This document shows, piece by piece, positions 51,797-60,657 of a DNA stretch of 64,000 nucleotides. A program made the position numbers and the translations under genes. The notes beneath the pieces are model-generated. The model worked only from the letters and a program-made list of their open reading frames with translations. It did not search any database and was not told where the DNA came from. Source of the stretch: Bacillus_BA songklensis. Its GTDB lineage: Bacteria; Bacillota; Bacilli; Bacillales; Bacillaceae_H. Numbering within the stretch: the stretch's first letter is position 1; each line of letters starts with the position of its first letter. The stretch spans positions 682,001-746,000 of the forward strand of contig NZ_JBHRZT010000072.1 of the NCBI RefSeq assembly GCF_042649685.1, in the 5' to 3' direction.

Positions 51797-53263
51797 TTAC
51801 TCTTTCAATTCAGCTGTTCTTGAGAGGAATAACGCGAAATGGGCACGGGTCACGTTATCAGCCGGTTTAAAATATTCGGTTGCAACTGTGATCCCGTTGT
51901 TTGCCAAAAGATTGATGTCGATATAATAATAGTCCGACTTGTTGACATCTTTAAATGTATATTGTGTTGCTGCAGGCTTGTACAGCTTCACATATGAGCG
52001 CGCCAAAATCGCAGCCATTTGCTGTCTTGTCAATTTTTCATGTGGACGGAAAGCTCCGCCTTTTCCCATAATACCATGTGCCTCTGAAATAGCCATTTGC
52101 TCGTAAAACTCATCGTTTGGATCTATATCAGAAGATTTTACCTGGTATCCTTCAGGTAAAGTATAGCCGAGTTCATTGGCTAAAAGCTTGGCTGCCTGGC
52201 GCCTTGTTAGTTCTTTATTTGGTTTATAAGTCCCATCCGGATAACCGTCCAATACTCCTTTAGATTGAAGATACGCTACAGCTGATGTCGTTTCCTCACC
52301 GGCCTTCAAGTCGGAAAAGACTTCGACGGGAGCATGAAGGACATTGGAAGAAGCGATATAGCCTTCCACTCCGTTGCCTTTTACCTTATACATCGAATAA
52401 TGGCTAAATTGGCCGTTTTGCTCTTTTTCAAAAGGACCTGCTACAATTTGAAGAGGTGTGTAGTGACGCAGCTTGCCGATTTCACCACCATCCACCCCGT
52501 TTCGTAAATTGGAAACATTCAATTGACGATTGAATGTATACACCATATCCCCCGCTTTGTACGCTTGAGTTGATGGCGTATTTAATTCAGGCCATTCGTA
52601 ATGAAGCTTGTCTTGTGGAAACTTCATTAAAGATGGCTTGGCAGGATCCGGATATTCCACTGTAAAAGGGGGGAATGGCTTTAAATCCGCGAAGCTTAAA
52701 TCTCTAATATATCCAAATACTTTATCCTGGTATGTTTTCTCGCTAAAATGCGGATCATTTCTTTTGGATAAGCCATTATAGGCCATCACCGCAAAATACC
52801 AGTTTTCTAGAATCATTGGATTGGCATCATTAATTTTCGGGATACTGTTGTAATTCCACTTTACTTTTAAAATCCGTGCTCCTATATCAATGTTATATGC
52901 CGTATCAACCTTGAGACGGTCCATATCAACCGGTTCTTTCAACATGGACGACAATTCTTGTTCTGACGCCGTAATTTGCATCATGCCGATTCCGCCGTCT
53001 TCCGTAATCTTCGGCGTTCCATCCGCATTAAATTGGTTCATATCCGTTTCAGCCATGGCAATCCCCTTTAAAATTTCAGGAGGAATACCGTACTTGATTC
53101 CTGCTTGAGTGAGAAGCTCCTTTTTCTTGGCATAGGAAAGTTTTTCGTACGTTGACTGCTGAACAGGTACAGTTACATTACTTTGGGCATGGATCATGGA
53201 TGGAATAACAGCACTGCCCATACAGACGCTAGCAGCTAAAACTGAAATAGCTATTTTTTTCAA
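51797..53263 (-). CDS. Secreted lytic-transglycosylase-like protein with three SLH domains
   Basis: A 488-residue protein: signal peptide (cut near IHAQS, about 26), an SLT/lysozyme-like domain (GIKYGIPPEILKGIAMAETDMNQF with the candidate catalytic Glu, GGIGMMQITASEQEL), a linker with SH3-like sequence (YKAGDMVYTFNRQLNVSNLR, HYSMYKVKGNGVEGYIASSNV), and three SLH modules from about 325 (VAYLQSKGVLDGYPDGTYKPNKELTRRQAAKLL). It would cut peptidoglycan glycan strands while held at the wall. Confidence 0.88.
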   Translation of the reverse strand: MKKIAISVLAASVCMGSAVIPSMIHAQSNVTVPVQQSTYEKLSYAKKKELLTQAGIKYGIPPEILKGIAMAETDMNQFNADGTPKITEDGGIGMMQITASEQELSSMLKEPVDMDRLKVDTAYNIDIGARILKVKWNYNSIPKINDANPMILENWYFAVMAYNGLSKRNDPHFSEKTYQDKVFGYIRDLSFADLKPFPPFTVEYPDPAKPSLMKFPQDKLHYEWPELNTPSTQAYKAGDMVYTFNRQLNVSNLRNGVDGGEIGKLRHYTPLQIVAGPFEKEQNGQFSHYSMYKVKGNGVEGYIASSNVLHAPVEVFSDLKAGEETTSAVAYLQSKGVLDGYPDGTYKPNKELTRRQAAKLLANELGYTLPEGYQVKSSDIDPNDEFYEQMAISEAHGIMGKGGAFRPHEKLTRQQMAAILARSYVKLYKPAATQYTFKDVNKSDYYYIDINLLANNGITVATEYFKPADNVTRAHFALFLSRTAELKE

Positions 53264-53469
53264 TGTTGATTTCCCCTTTCTTTCATTTCCTATTCTACCA
53301 TAAAATACTAGATTGCTAGAAAGGAATCCTCTAGTCCGTCCAATTTAAAAACATGCTGCCTCATTATTTTCGAGACAGCATGTTCGTCAATCTTCCCTTA
53401 TATTTCACCCTTGTCACTTCTTTTTTTAGAATTTACAATACGTGAAATAAGCAGCTTTACTAGTAACTA

Positions 53470-53517
53470 AAAAGGAGCTGATTCAAAAGCTCGATTAGGC
53501 TTTTGAATCAGCTCCAT
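53470..53517. terminator. Terminator of the lysine permease gene
   Basis: Perfect 17-bp arms GGAGCTGATTCAAAAGC and complement around an 8-base loop, three bases past the stop. Confidence 0.9.
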
Positions 53518-53520
53518 ATA

Positions 53521-54984
53521 TTATGCAGAAACTTTTCCATTCTTGTTTGGCTTTACTACGGGCTGTTTGTTTAATTGATTATAGAATAAAATACCGCTTG
53601 CTAATAAAATCATTCCGAAAGTGAAAGTCTTTAAGTCTGCAGTACCCGCTATGATGACCCAAACCGAATAAAGTGTAGAAAGAACGGCGATCACTCCATC
53701 CGTTGCTCTGCCTTTGCTGCCGTTATAGGTCTCACCTGTAATGACTAACTTTAACTGAAATAGAGATGAAATGAAGTAAGGGACTAAATATGATAATGTT
53801 GCAATGTAAATAACAAAATCAAATGCCGCAGAAATAGAATTTGAGATTGTTGAAAAAATAAATAACTGTCCAAGGCTGTTTGTTACGATTAGCGAAAATT
53901 TAGGAATCCCATTTTTATCTTCTTTTAAGAAAGCCGGAATGAACAAACCTTGCTTCGCAGCTTGATATGGAACCTCAGAACTTAACATCACCCAACCGAT
54001 TGTAGAGCCGAATAAACTCACTAATCCTACCGCTGCCAAAATTTTGCCTCCGATAGGCCCCAGCACGGTTTGGATGGCATCGATTAACGGTTTATCAGAA
54101 TGAATAAGTGCTTCTTGACTTAACATCCCCATCGTCAGCGTACTGATCCCAACATAAATGGCAATGGCAATAAACAATCCAAGAATCGTTGCACGCTTTA
54201 CATCTATCTGTTTTTTTGCTCTAGATGCAAAAACAACTGCCGATTCTACACCAATAAATGCCCAAAGCGTTGTGATTGCAGCATTGTTAATCTGACCGAG
54301 CAAACCAGCTGTATGGCCTGCATCATCTACTCTAGGTGCGACAAATGGAAGCATGTTTGCTTTTTGGAATGCGAATAAACCTACCAAAATAAATAAAAAG
54401 AAACCTAGCACTTTAGCAGCCGTCGCCAGGAAGTTTAATTTCCCTGCATTCTCTAACCCTCTTAATATAATAAAATGTGTTCCCCATAAAAGAATGGTGC
54501 AAACGATGAATGTCAAAGCATTTCCCACTTTTAATGTAAAGGAACCAATTGTAAACAGCTCTGCCTGATTTGTAAGTGCCGGAAAAAATGTAGATAAATA
54601 TCCGGCAAAAGTTGTAATAATGGCAATGTTACCTGCTAAATTTCCAATCCAGTAACCCCATGAAGACATAAAACCGGATAATGTAGATGCTTTTGAACCG
54701 GGTTTAAACAATTCTTTCGCATATATTTGGGGTCCACCAGATAACTCTGGTTTTCTTATAGCCAAATTACCAAATACTAACGCAGTCATAAGGACTCCAA
54801 ATCCGGTTAAAATCCATGCCCCCATCACACCGGCCGGACTTGCAGCTTCAGATAAAGAACGGGGCAGCATAAAAATTCCAGATCCAACCATATTCCCTAC
54901 TACAAGGGCCGTTAAAATCCATAAGCCCAGTTTATTATTTTTACCCACAACTTGATTCTCCTCTCGCTTTTCCTTCTTGCTCAA
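53521..54984 (-). CDS. yvsH: APC-family basic amino acid (lysine) permease
   Basis: A 487-residue, 12-segment APC transporter: GLWILTALVVGNMVGSGIFMLP (the GSGIF substrate loop), SGGPQIYAKELF, AFIGVESAVVFASRAK. It belongs to the arginine/ornithine or lysine antiporter branch. A lysine riboswitch precedes it on the same strand, which fixes lysine as the regulating and probably transported amino acid. B. subtilis yvsH has the same arrangement. Confidence 0.9.
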   Translation of the reverse strand: MSKKEKREENQVVGKNNKLGLWILTALVVGNMVGSGIFMLPRSLSEAASPAGVMGAWILTGFGVLMTALVFGNLAIRKPELSGGPQIYAKELFKPGSKASTLSGFMSSWGYWIGNLAGNIAIITTFAGYLSTFFPALTNQAELFTIGSFTLKVGNALTFIVCTILLWGTHFIILRGLENAGKLNFLATAAKVLGFFLFILVGLFAFQKANMLPFVAPRVDDAGHTAGLLGQINNAAITTLWAFIGVESAVVFASRAKKQIDVKRATILGLFIAIAIYVGISTLTMGMLSQEALIHSDKPLIDAIQTVLGPIGGKILAAVGLVSLFGSTIGWVMLSSEVPYQAAKQGLFIPAFLKEDKNGIPKFSLIVTNSLGQLFIFSTISNSISAAFDFVIYIATLSYLVPYFISSLFQLKLVITGETYNGSKGRATDGVIAVLSTLYSVWVIIAGTADLKTFTFGMILLASGILFYNQLNKQPVVKPNKNGKVSA

Positions 54985-55029
54985 AATTACAAACTATCTA
55001 TATTGCCATCGCATTAATGGTTAAATGAG

Positions 55030-55257
55030 CATAAAAAAAGCACACCTGCAGACGATGTGAAATCACTAAACCGCATCAGACAAAAAGATAGTACATCATA
55101 GCTGAAACTATGACAGTCCTGCACCTGTTCGGATACAGTCCCAGCCGACATAATCAGAGAATTATGACGCTTCGGCGATGGTTCCTTTCATTTGACCTCA
55201 CGGAGTTCTCTGACTCTCCTTCAAACTACTCTTAAACACCGCGACCTCTACCTCATC
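55030..55257 (-). ncRNA. Lysine riboswitch (L box) with terminator
   Basis: On the minus strand the L-box landmarks appear in order: GATGAGGTAGAGGTCGCG (55257 downward), AAGAGTAGTTT, GAAGGAGAGTCA, AATGAAAGGAA, the invariant ATCGCCGAAGC, GGCTGGGACTGT and GGACTGTCATAG. An intrinsic terminator CACATC...GGTGTG plus seven T (55032-55060) ends about 50 bases before the permease gene. High lysine should stop transcription. Confidence 0.92.
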
Positions 55258-55294
55258 TTGAGCTGATGAGGAATTTTTATTGAATCCAATAACT

Positions 55295-55323
55295 AGAATA
55301 CGTTCGATAGACCTAAAAGTCAA
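55295..55323 (-). promoter_or_regulatory. Promoter of the lysine riboswitch
   Basis: TTGACT (55323-55318), 17-base spacer, TATTCT (55300-55295) on the minus strand, just upstream of the aptamer. Confidence 0.6.
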
Positions 55324-55368
55324 TAGAAATATTTTACTAAGATAAAGTATTAGAGAATCAAAAGTTCC

Positions 55369-55580
55369 ATTATATATATATTCCACTTAATAACTCGACA
55401 CATCTTCATTCAATCAAGAGGCATCACAATCGGTGATCCAGACAACTTGAATTCGCCCTCAAGGGTTCACCTAAGCGGTTGGCGCCAACCCCGCAAGGGG
55501 GGTGCCAGCCGCTTAGGTCTAGAAAATTTGGCATGGCCGTTCTTTGGTCAGGTCGAATTTTCTAAATCGATCTATATAAA
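55369..55580 (+). repeat. Dispersed hairpin repeat R7 (GC-rich subfamily)
   Basis: Left end TATATATATTCCACTTAAT. The head differs from R2-R6 (ATTCAATCAAGAGGCATCAC...CCTCAAGGGTTCAC). First hairpin CCTAAGCGGTTGGC with GCCAGCCGCTTAGG and GC-rich loop (55480-55517). Second hairpin AGAAAATTTGGCATGGCC... with GAATTTTCT. Tail ATCGATCTATATA. Nearly identical to R1, in opposite orientation. Confidence 0.9.
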
Positions 55581-55690
55581 TCCACATTGAAAATCCGACA
55601 TGGCAAAAAGCAGCCATGTCAGATTTTCACCTTTTCAGCCTCTTCAAGATGTAAAGACAAAAAAAAAACTGTAAGTAGCTTAAAAAACCA
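55570..55690 (-). repeat. Dispersed hairpin repeat R8 (short form)
   Basis: Minus orientation; its tail TIR (CTATATAAATCCACATTG on the plus strand) overlaps the R7 tail. Second hairpin GAAAATCCGACATGGC with complement, one change, loop AAAAAGCA. The first hairpin is missing, and the head (TCTTCAAGATG...GACAAAAAAA) is degenerate. Confidence 0.8.
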
Positions 55691-55722
55691 AAGCATAAGT
55701 CATTCTGCTTTATCTTATTCAG

Positions 55723-55840
55723 GGTCCTCCCTTTCTTGCATCTTGAATGAGCTTATAAAGGTTCTCATATAAGCGGTTGACAAGAACCCGAAAGGGAGCT
55801 TGGCGGCCGCTTATGCGTAAAGAATTTGACATGGGCGTTT
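55723..55840 (+). repeat. Dispersed hairpin repeat R9 (truncated)
   Basis: CATCTTGAATGAGCTTATAAAGG, first hairpin TATAAGCGGTTGACAAG... with CTTGGCGGCCGCTTATG, then the left arm of the second hairpin (AATTTGACATGGGCGTTTTTTG); the right arm and tail are lost 29 bases before the spo0M stop. Confidence 0.8.
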
Positions 55841-55868
55841 TTTGATTCCAGCTCTTCTTGTTTCGGAT

Positions 55869-56819
55869 TTATTCATCTTCCTCGTCACCGAAGAAATCAA
55901 GACCATCAAGGAATCCGCCTTCCTCTTCCCCTTCTGTGCCTCCAAAGGCCTCTTCTGCGCCCTCCACCATTTCATCCATCATCTCAGCAGCCAGCATCCC
56001 TCCGAATACACCTGCCGCAAATCCACCAATCGCTCCGCCTAAGCCGCTTTTATGGTGGCCATGATGACCATGTTCAAACTCCATTCGATGTGACTGATAC
56101 AAATGGGCTTGATGAAGCGTTTCTTCCATAATATGTCTTAATTGCTCAGCAAGCCTGTCAACATCCTCTAATAAAGCATGTGAAAAGAAGATCTCCCTTT
56201 TTAATTCTACTTCTCTCCCAAATGAAGGTACGTCCAATTCTAGTAAAATACGAAGCCCGTCTTGCTCAACTGCCGCCTGAAACTCGACTTCCTGCACTTG
56301 TCCCGCCAGCAAGCCTGTCGGGAACAGCTCAAATTCTTGTTTAAAGCCATCAAAATGACCAGATCCATGCTTCTCACGGAAGCCGAGACGGGCGAATGCT
56401 TCCAATAAAGCATAAAACGGCGCTGGTGCTAAAATGCGAATGGCGTCATGATCATTGCTGTCTACCCCGCCGGCGATATCAAGGTGTGTTCTAAAATGGT
56501 AGGATACGTTTCCCGCTGAAATGGGAAGGCCTTCAGGCAGTTTGTATGTAAACGGAAAATCTTTCACTTCATTTGCTTGAATGATAAAAGGTGATACAAC
56601 CGGGATAGACGTAATTTTATGAGTATAGGTTTGCCCGTTTTTCGAAATCACTTGCAGCCATAATTCTACAGCGATACTGTTCATTTCTTGTTCCACATTG
56701 CCGCCCTGAACACGAATCGTACCATGTACAATTTCGTTCATTGCATATTCAGGTTTTGACAACATTAAATCCACTTTTGCAGAGCCGACGCCCATTTTGG
56801 CCATAAATTTTTTAAACAT
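55869..56819 (-). CDS. spo0M: Sporulation-control protein Spo0M
   Basis: A 316-residue arrestin-like protein: MFKKFMAKMGVGSAKVDLMLSKPEYAMNEIVHGTIRVQGGNVEQEMNSI..., FPFTYKLPEGLPIS, then a C-terminal extension with a His-rich patch (HGHHGHHK), a Gly-rich hydrophobic stretch and a very acidic tail (EEEGGFLDGLDFFGDEEDE). ATG 56819 follows GGAGGAA. Spo0M affects sporulation and cytokinesis in B. subtilis. The long Gly/acidic tail is larger than in typical Spo0M (about 258 residues). Confidence 0.88.
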   Translation of the reverse strand: MFKKFMAKMGVGSAKVDLMLSKPEYAMNEIVHGTIRVQGGNVEQEMNSIAVELWLQVISKNGQTYTHKITSIPVVSPFIIQANEVKDFPFTYKLPEGLPISAGNVSYHFRTHLDIAGGVDSNDHDAIRILAPAPFYALLEAFARLGFREKHGSGHFDGFKQEFELFPTGLLAGQVQEVEFQAAVEQDGLRILLELDVPSFGREVELKREIFFSHALLEDVDRLAEQLRHIMEETLHQAHLYQSHRMEFEHGHHGHHKSGLGGAIGGFAAGVFGGMLAAEMMDEMVEGAEEAFGGTEGEEEGGFLDGLDFFGDEEDE

Positions 56820-56927
56820 ACTTATTCCTCCAATATTCGAGCATAATGGTTCCATTCAAGTATACGATACAGATTGCCTTAACGTTTCATCTTTTTTTAT
56901 ATATTTAAAGAAAAAACAAGTAAGGAA

Positions 56928-56954
56928 AGCACCAGCATTTATGCCAGTGCCTCA
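56928..56954 (-). terminator. Terminator of chrA
   Basis: GCACTGGCA pairs with TGCTGGTGC (one G-U) followed by TTTCC on the minus strand. Confidence 0.6.
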
Positions 56955-56958
56955 TGTT

Positions 56959-58146
56959 CTATAATAAGTTTATTACATATCCTCCAACCGCTGTAGCGAT
57001 GACCACAATCCACGGAGCGATTTTCCAATACATAAGTAAGGTGAAAGCCAAAAGCGCCAGGGCAAAATCAGCGGGCTCTTTAATGGCACTTGTCCAAACC
57101 GGATCATATAAAGCCGCCAATAAAATTCCGACAACCGCTGCATTGACTCCCATTAATGCAGCCTGAAATACCGGTCGGCGACGCAATGCATTCCAAAACG
57201 GAAGCGTACCGAGTACAAGTAAAAATGATGGAAAGAACATAGCCACCGTGGCAATAATGGCCCCCCGCCATCCAGATGTGATTGTTCCTAAATAACTGGC
57301 AAATGTAAATAGTGGTCCAGGTACGGCCTGGGTTGCACCATATCCCGCAAGAAACGCCTCTTCACTGACCCAGCCCGGCGGAACGACTTCACGTTCCATC
57401 ATCGGCAGAACAACATGCCCACCACCAAACACGATAGAGCCCACTCGGTAAAACGTATCAATCATTGAAATCCATAAAGATGGCGCTGCCTGCCGTAAGA
57501 ACGGCAAACCGATCAACAAGCCGAAAAATAAAATCCACGCAGCGATACCTGTCGATTTGCGAATGGAAATTGACATATCTTCCACTTTGTTTAGATCTGC
57601 ATTGTTGTAGAGTACATAACCAATGCATCCGGCAATGACAATGATCATGATTTGGCCGACGGCACTTGGATAAAATAATGTAATCACTGCGGCGATGACC
57701 GCTATCGTAATGCGCGTCCGATCAGGTGTTAAATTTTTCCCCATTCCAAGCAATGCTTGAGCAACAACGGCTACCGCTACAACTTTCAAACCATGAATCC
57801 AGCCGGAGTCTGCTGCGTCAAATCCTTGCAGCACATAGGCAAAAATGACAAGTGCGATTACAGACGGCAATGTGAAGCCAGCCCATGATAAAATTCCTCC
57901 CACGATGCCCCCGCGCACCATTCCGATGGAGATGCCAACCTGACTGCTCGCCGGTCCGGGAAGGAATTGACAAAGTGCTACTAAATCAGCATAACTCCGT
58001 TCATCGAGCCAATTTCTTTTTTTAACGTATTCATCTCGAAAGTAACCCAAGTGGGCGACTGGTCCTCCAAATGATGTTAAGCCAAGTTTCGTTGAGACAA
58101 GCAAAATCTCAAGCCATCGTCTCCAAATTGATGATTGGCCATTCAT
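56959..58146 (-). CDS. chrA: Chromate transporter ChrA
   Basis: A 395-residue CHR protein with two homologous halves: TSFGGPVAHLGYFRDEYVKKRNWLDERSYADLVALCQFLPGPASSQVGISIG and VGSIVFGGGHVVLPMMEREVV...FLAGYGATQAVPGPLFTFASYLG. These are the signature repeats of the long ChrA family, which export chromate. GAGAGGAG before the ATG. Monocistronic. Confidence 0.93.
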   Translation of the reverse strand: MNGQSSIWRRWLEILLVSTKLGLTSFGGPVAHLGYFRDEYVKKRNWLDERSYADLVALCQFLPGPASSQVGISIGMVRGGIVGGILSWAGFTLPSVIALVIFAYVLQGFDAADSGWIHGLKVVAVAVVAQALLGMGKNLTPDRTRITIAVIAAVITLFYPSAVGQIMIIVIAGCIGYVLYNNADLNKVEDMSISIRKSTGIAAWILFFGLLIGLPFLRQAAPSLWISMIDTFYRVGSIVFGGGHVVLPMMEREVVPPGWVSEEAFLAGYGATQAVPGPLFTFASYLGTITSGWRGAIIATVAMFFPSFLLVLGTLPFWNALRRRPVFQAALMGVNAAVVGILLAALYDPVWTSAIKEPADFALALLAFTLLMYWKIAPWIVVIATAVGGYVINLL

Positions 58147-58357
58147 GTCATATCTCCTCTCTTCTTTTTCTATTACTTCTCCTGAGATCCTCTGTATTTA
58201 TGATTCAACTCCTCTAATCCCCTGATATTGCTACCATAACAGAAGTTTTATCCTTACTCTTTTAAGTTTTTGTAAAGTTTTGCCCCTTACTCTGCTTAAT
58301 GGGAGTATAATGAAAATGGCGGGAAGTATAGGATATCTATTAGGAGATGGTTCTTTC

Positions 58358-58957
58358 ATGCAGCAACTATTATTTAAAGCTCTCATTCTTGCGTTGGCCT
58401 CTGCCATTCAGGGAACAGCCATGGCTCTTTTTTTGTTTCCCCACTATATTCCGTCGGGCGGTGCAGCCGGTATCGGAATCTTGCTTAACTACATATGGGA
58501 TGTACCGTACGCAACGAGCATCTGGCTCTTAAATGCGGGAATGATTGCCGCCGCTGTCAAATGGCTCGGAAAAAGCAATGCGTTATGGACGATGTATTGC
58601 GTCGGGGCTGCTGCGTTAACAATCAATGCGCTTTCCCCCCATATTCATCATCCGATTGGAAATGTATGGATGGACTTAGTAATTGGCGGCCTTTTATTCG
58701 GTTTTGGTGTCGGTATTTTATTTAAAATGGGCGCTTCTTCTGGAGGGATGGATATTTTGGCCCTCATTATCTCATCACTGGCAAAATGGCCGCCTGGAAA
58801 CGTGTTGTTTTGGGTAAACAGCTCGATTCTGCTTGCTGCCGGTATCGTTGTAGATTGGAAAGTTGTCGTGTATGCCCTTATTTGTCAATGGCTTGGAACA
58901 AGAATAATCGACATTATCGGAAAAGGCGTCATGCCTATTCCTTTATTAAAAAAATAA
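58358..58957 (+). CDS. YitT-family membrane protein
   Basis: A 199-residue protein with five or six membrane segments, starting at ATG 58358 behind AGGAGATGG. IPSGGAAGIGILLNYIWDVP and KMGASSGGMDILALIISS are the YitT/DUF161 signatures. It lacks the C-terminal DUF2179 domain of longer YitT proteins. Possible transport or regulatory role, unknown. Confidence 0.85.
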   Translation: MQQLLFKALILALASAIQGTAMALFLFPHYIPSGGAAGIGILLNYIWDVPYATSIWLLNAGMIAAAVKWLGKSNALWTMYCVGAAALTINALSPHIHHPIGNVWMDLVIGGLLFGFGVGILFKMGASSGGMDILALIISSLAKWPPGNVLFWVNSSILLAAGIVVDWKVVVYALICQWLGTRIIDIIGKGVMPIPLLKK

Positions 58958-58992
58958 GGCATTGCTGTTTAAGCAAATGCCTTATTTTTTTG
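58948..58992 (+). terminator. Terminator of the YitT gene
   Basis: AAAAAATAAGGCATT pairs with AATGCCTTATTTTTT, overlapping the last codons. Confidence 0.85.
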
Positions 58993-59036
58993 CTTCGTTT
59001 TCTTTCACAATCATTTTAAAACTTGACTACATAACA

Positions 59037-59065
59037 AACAGCCAGCTGTTCAGCTGGCTGTTTCA
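59037..59065. terminator. Hairpin terminator of the small membrane gene
   Basis: AAACAGCCAGCTG pairs perfectly with CAGCTGGCTGTTT around a 3-base core. Confidence 0.75.
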
Positions 59066-59389
59066 TAAAACCATGATGCCAATGCCTGTCACGACTAACC
59101 CTAGTAATACCCAAAAAGTTTTTCTAACATACCATGGCAGCAAATCAAGCAAAAAGCTAAATAAAAAGGTCCACCATTCGCCTGAAGATGAAGCAAAGCC
59201 GCCCATATCTTGTTCCTGATGAATTTTCGGAGAATACAAAATCCCCACCATCAAAAAGGTCAAACCAAGCGTTGTCACCCAAACTTTCATAAATAATGTG
59301 TTTTCTCCACTTGTTCCAAACACAAGAACCAAAAACACAAACATGACGATTAAAACGGTATAAAAAATTCCCTTGAGCACTTTTCTCAT
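59063..59389 (-). CDS. Small membrane protein of unknown family
   Basis: A 108-residue protein with three or four hydrophobic segments (about 5-25, 35-52, 72-85, 90-107) and a central acidic loop (HQEQDMGGFASSSGEWW). The start ATG 59389 has a weak ribosome-binding site (GAGTGAAGTAC-like upstream unclear). Not recognised. Confidence 0.55.
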   Translation of the reverse strand: MRKVLKGIFYTVLIVMFVFLVLVFGTSGENTLFMKVWVTTLGLTFLMVGILYSPKIHQEQDMGGFASSSGEWWTFLFSFLLDLLPWYVRKTFWVLLGLVVTGIGIMVL

Positions 59390-59489
59390 TTATGTATAAA
59401 TTCCTCACTTATCAAACTTTCCTACCCTTATTGTAGATTCTTTGTAAATGTCTGAATAGAGGAAAATAAAGGCTTTATTATACTCAAAA

Positions 59490-59526
59490 TATAAAAACGG
59501 CCCGCCTGAACGGCGAGCCGCGGTTG
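59490..59526 (-). terminator. Terminator of aroA
   Basis: CGGCTCGCC pairs with GGCGGGCCG around GTTCA, then TTTTTA on the minus strand. Confidence 0.75.
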
Positions 59527-59547
59527 AAGATAATGCCCGGAAAAACA

Positions 59548-60627
59548 TTATCTCAATGAATGAGCAGGGCTTCCTTTTAACGCACTCATGAACTCGTGGA
59601 ATTGAGGGATGTTCATTTGCTGCGCGGAATCGGACAATGCCACCGCCGGATCAGGATGCACCTCTGCCATTACTCCGTCTGCACCGATTGCAATGGCCGC
59701 TTTTGCACATGGCAGCAATAAATCTTTTCGACCTGTGGAGTGTGTTACGTCTACCATAACAGGCAAGTGAGTTTCTTTCTTTAAAATCGGCACAGCAGAG
59801 ATATCTAATGTATTGCGTGTTGCACGTTCATATGTGCGGATACCGCGCTCACAAAGAATGATGTTGCTGTTTCCGCGTGACATAATGTATTCTGCGGCAT
59901 TGATGAATTCTTCAATTGTGGCAGCCAAACCGCGTTTTAATAAAATTGGTCGATTTACAGAACCTGCCGCTTTCAATAATTCGAAGTTTTGCATGTTACG
60001 TGCACCGATTTGGATTACATCAACGTAATCAAGTGCTGTTTCGATATCTTGCGGTGTCACGATTTCACTAATGATCGCTAAATCTAATTCATCCGCTACT
60101 TGACGCAAAATTTGTAAACCTTCCACACCAAGTCCTTGGAAATCATATGGAGATGTACGAGGTTTGAACGCCCCGCCGCGCATTAATTTAATGCCTTGTT
60201 CTTTTAATGCCAGACCGACTTGTTTCACCTGCTCGTAACTCTCGACCGCACATGGTCCCATTACATAATGAACATTGCCGTCACCGACTTTTTCACCTTT
60301 AATGTCAACAATCGTATCTTCCGGCTTTTTCTTGCGGGAAACAAGCAATGCTTTACGGTGATCATCTTCTTGCAACTCTAAGCTTGCTTTGAAAATTTCT
60401 TTGAAAATGTGTTGGATTGTAGAGGTTTCAAATGGTCCCTCATGATGCTCCGCGATTAAGTCTAACGATTCGCGCTCACGTACTGGGTCAAAACGCTTAA
60501 CACCCTGCATTTCTTTTAATTGACCAATTTGCTGCGCAATCTTTCCGCGCTCATTTAATAAAGCTAAAATTTGCAAGTTTACCTCGTCGATTTGTTTGCG
60601 TAAAGTTTCTAATGTTTTATTTTCCAT
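59548..60627 (-). CDS. aroA: Chorismate mutase / DAHP synthase (Bacillus AroA type)
   Basis: A 359-residue fusion: AroQ-type chorismate mutase at about 1-85 (LETLRKQIDEVNLQILALLNERG, RFDPVRERESL) and a type I-beta DAHP synthase from about 100 (GPCAVESYEQV, RGGAFKPRTSPYDFQGLG, IQIGARNMQNFELLK, DVTHSTGRKDLLLP, DGVMAEVHPDPAVALSD). It makes the first committed shikimate-pathway intermediate; the mutase domain senses chorismate or prephenate. ATG 60627 has GGGAGGAT. It is preceded by two tandem T-boxes. Confidence 0.96.
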   Translation of the reverse strand: MENKTLETLRKQIDEVNLQILALLNERGKIAQQIGQLKEMQGVKRFDPVRERESLDLIAEHHEGPFETSTIQHIFKEIFKASLELQEDDHRKALLVSRKKKPEDTIVDIKGEKVGDGNVHYVMGPCAVESYEQVKQVGLALKEQGIKLMRGGAFKPRTSPYDFQGLGVEGLQILRQVADELDLAIISEIVTPQDIETALDYVDVIQIGARNMQNFELLKAAGSVNRPILLKRGLAATIEEFINAAEYIMSRGNSNIILCERGIRTYERATRNTLDISAVPILKKETHLPVMVDVTHSTGRKDLLLPCAKAAIAIGADGVMAEVHPDPAVALSDSAQQMNIPQFHEFMSALKGSPAHSLR

Positions 60628-60657
60628 TCCAATCAATCCTCCCGGTTTTTAACTATA

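Noticed and set aside
7277..55840. Dispersed repeats as a CRISPR array or tRNA/rRNA genes
   Set aside because: Copies are kilobases apart in both orientations. No tRNA or rRNA signature is visible anywhere in the window.
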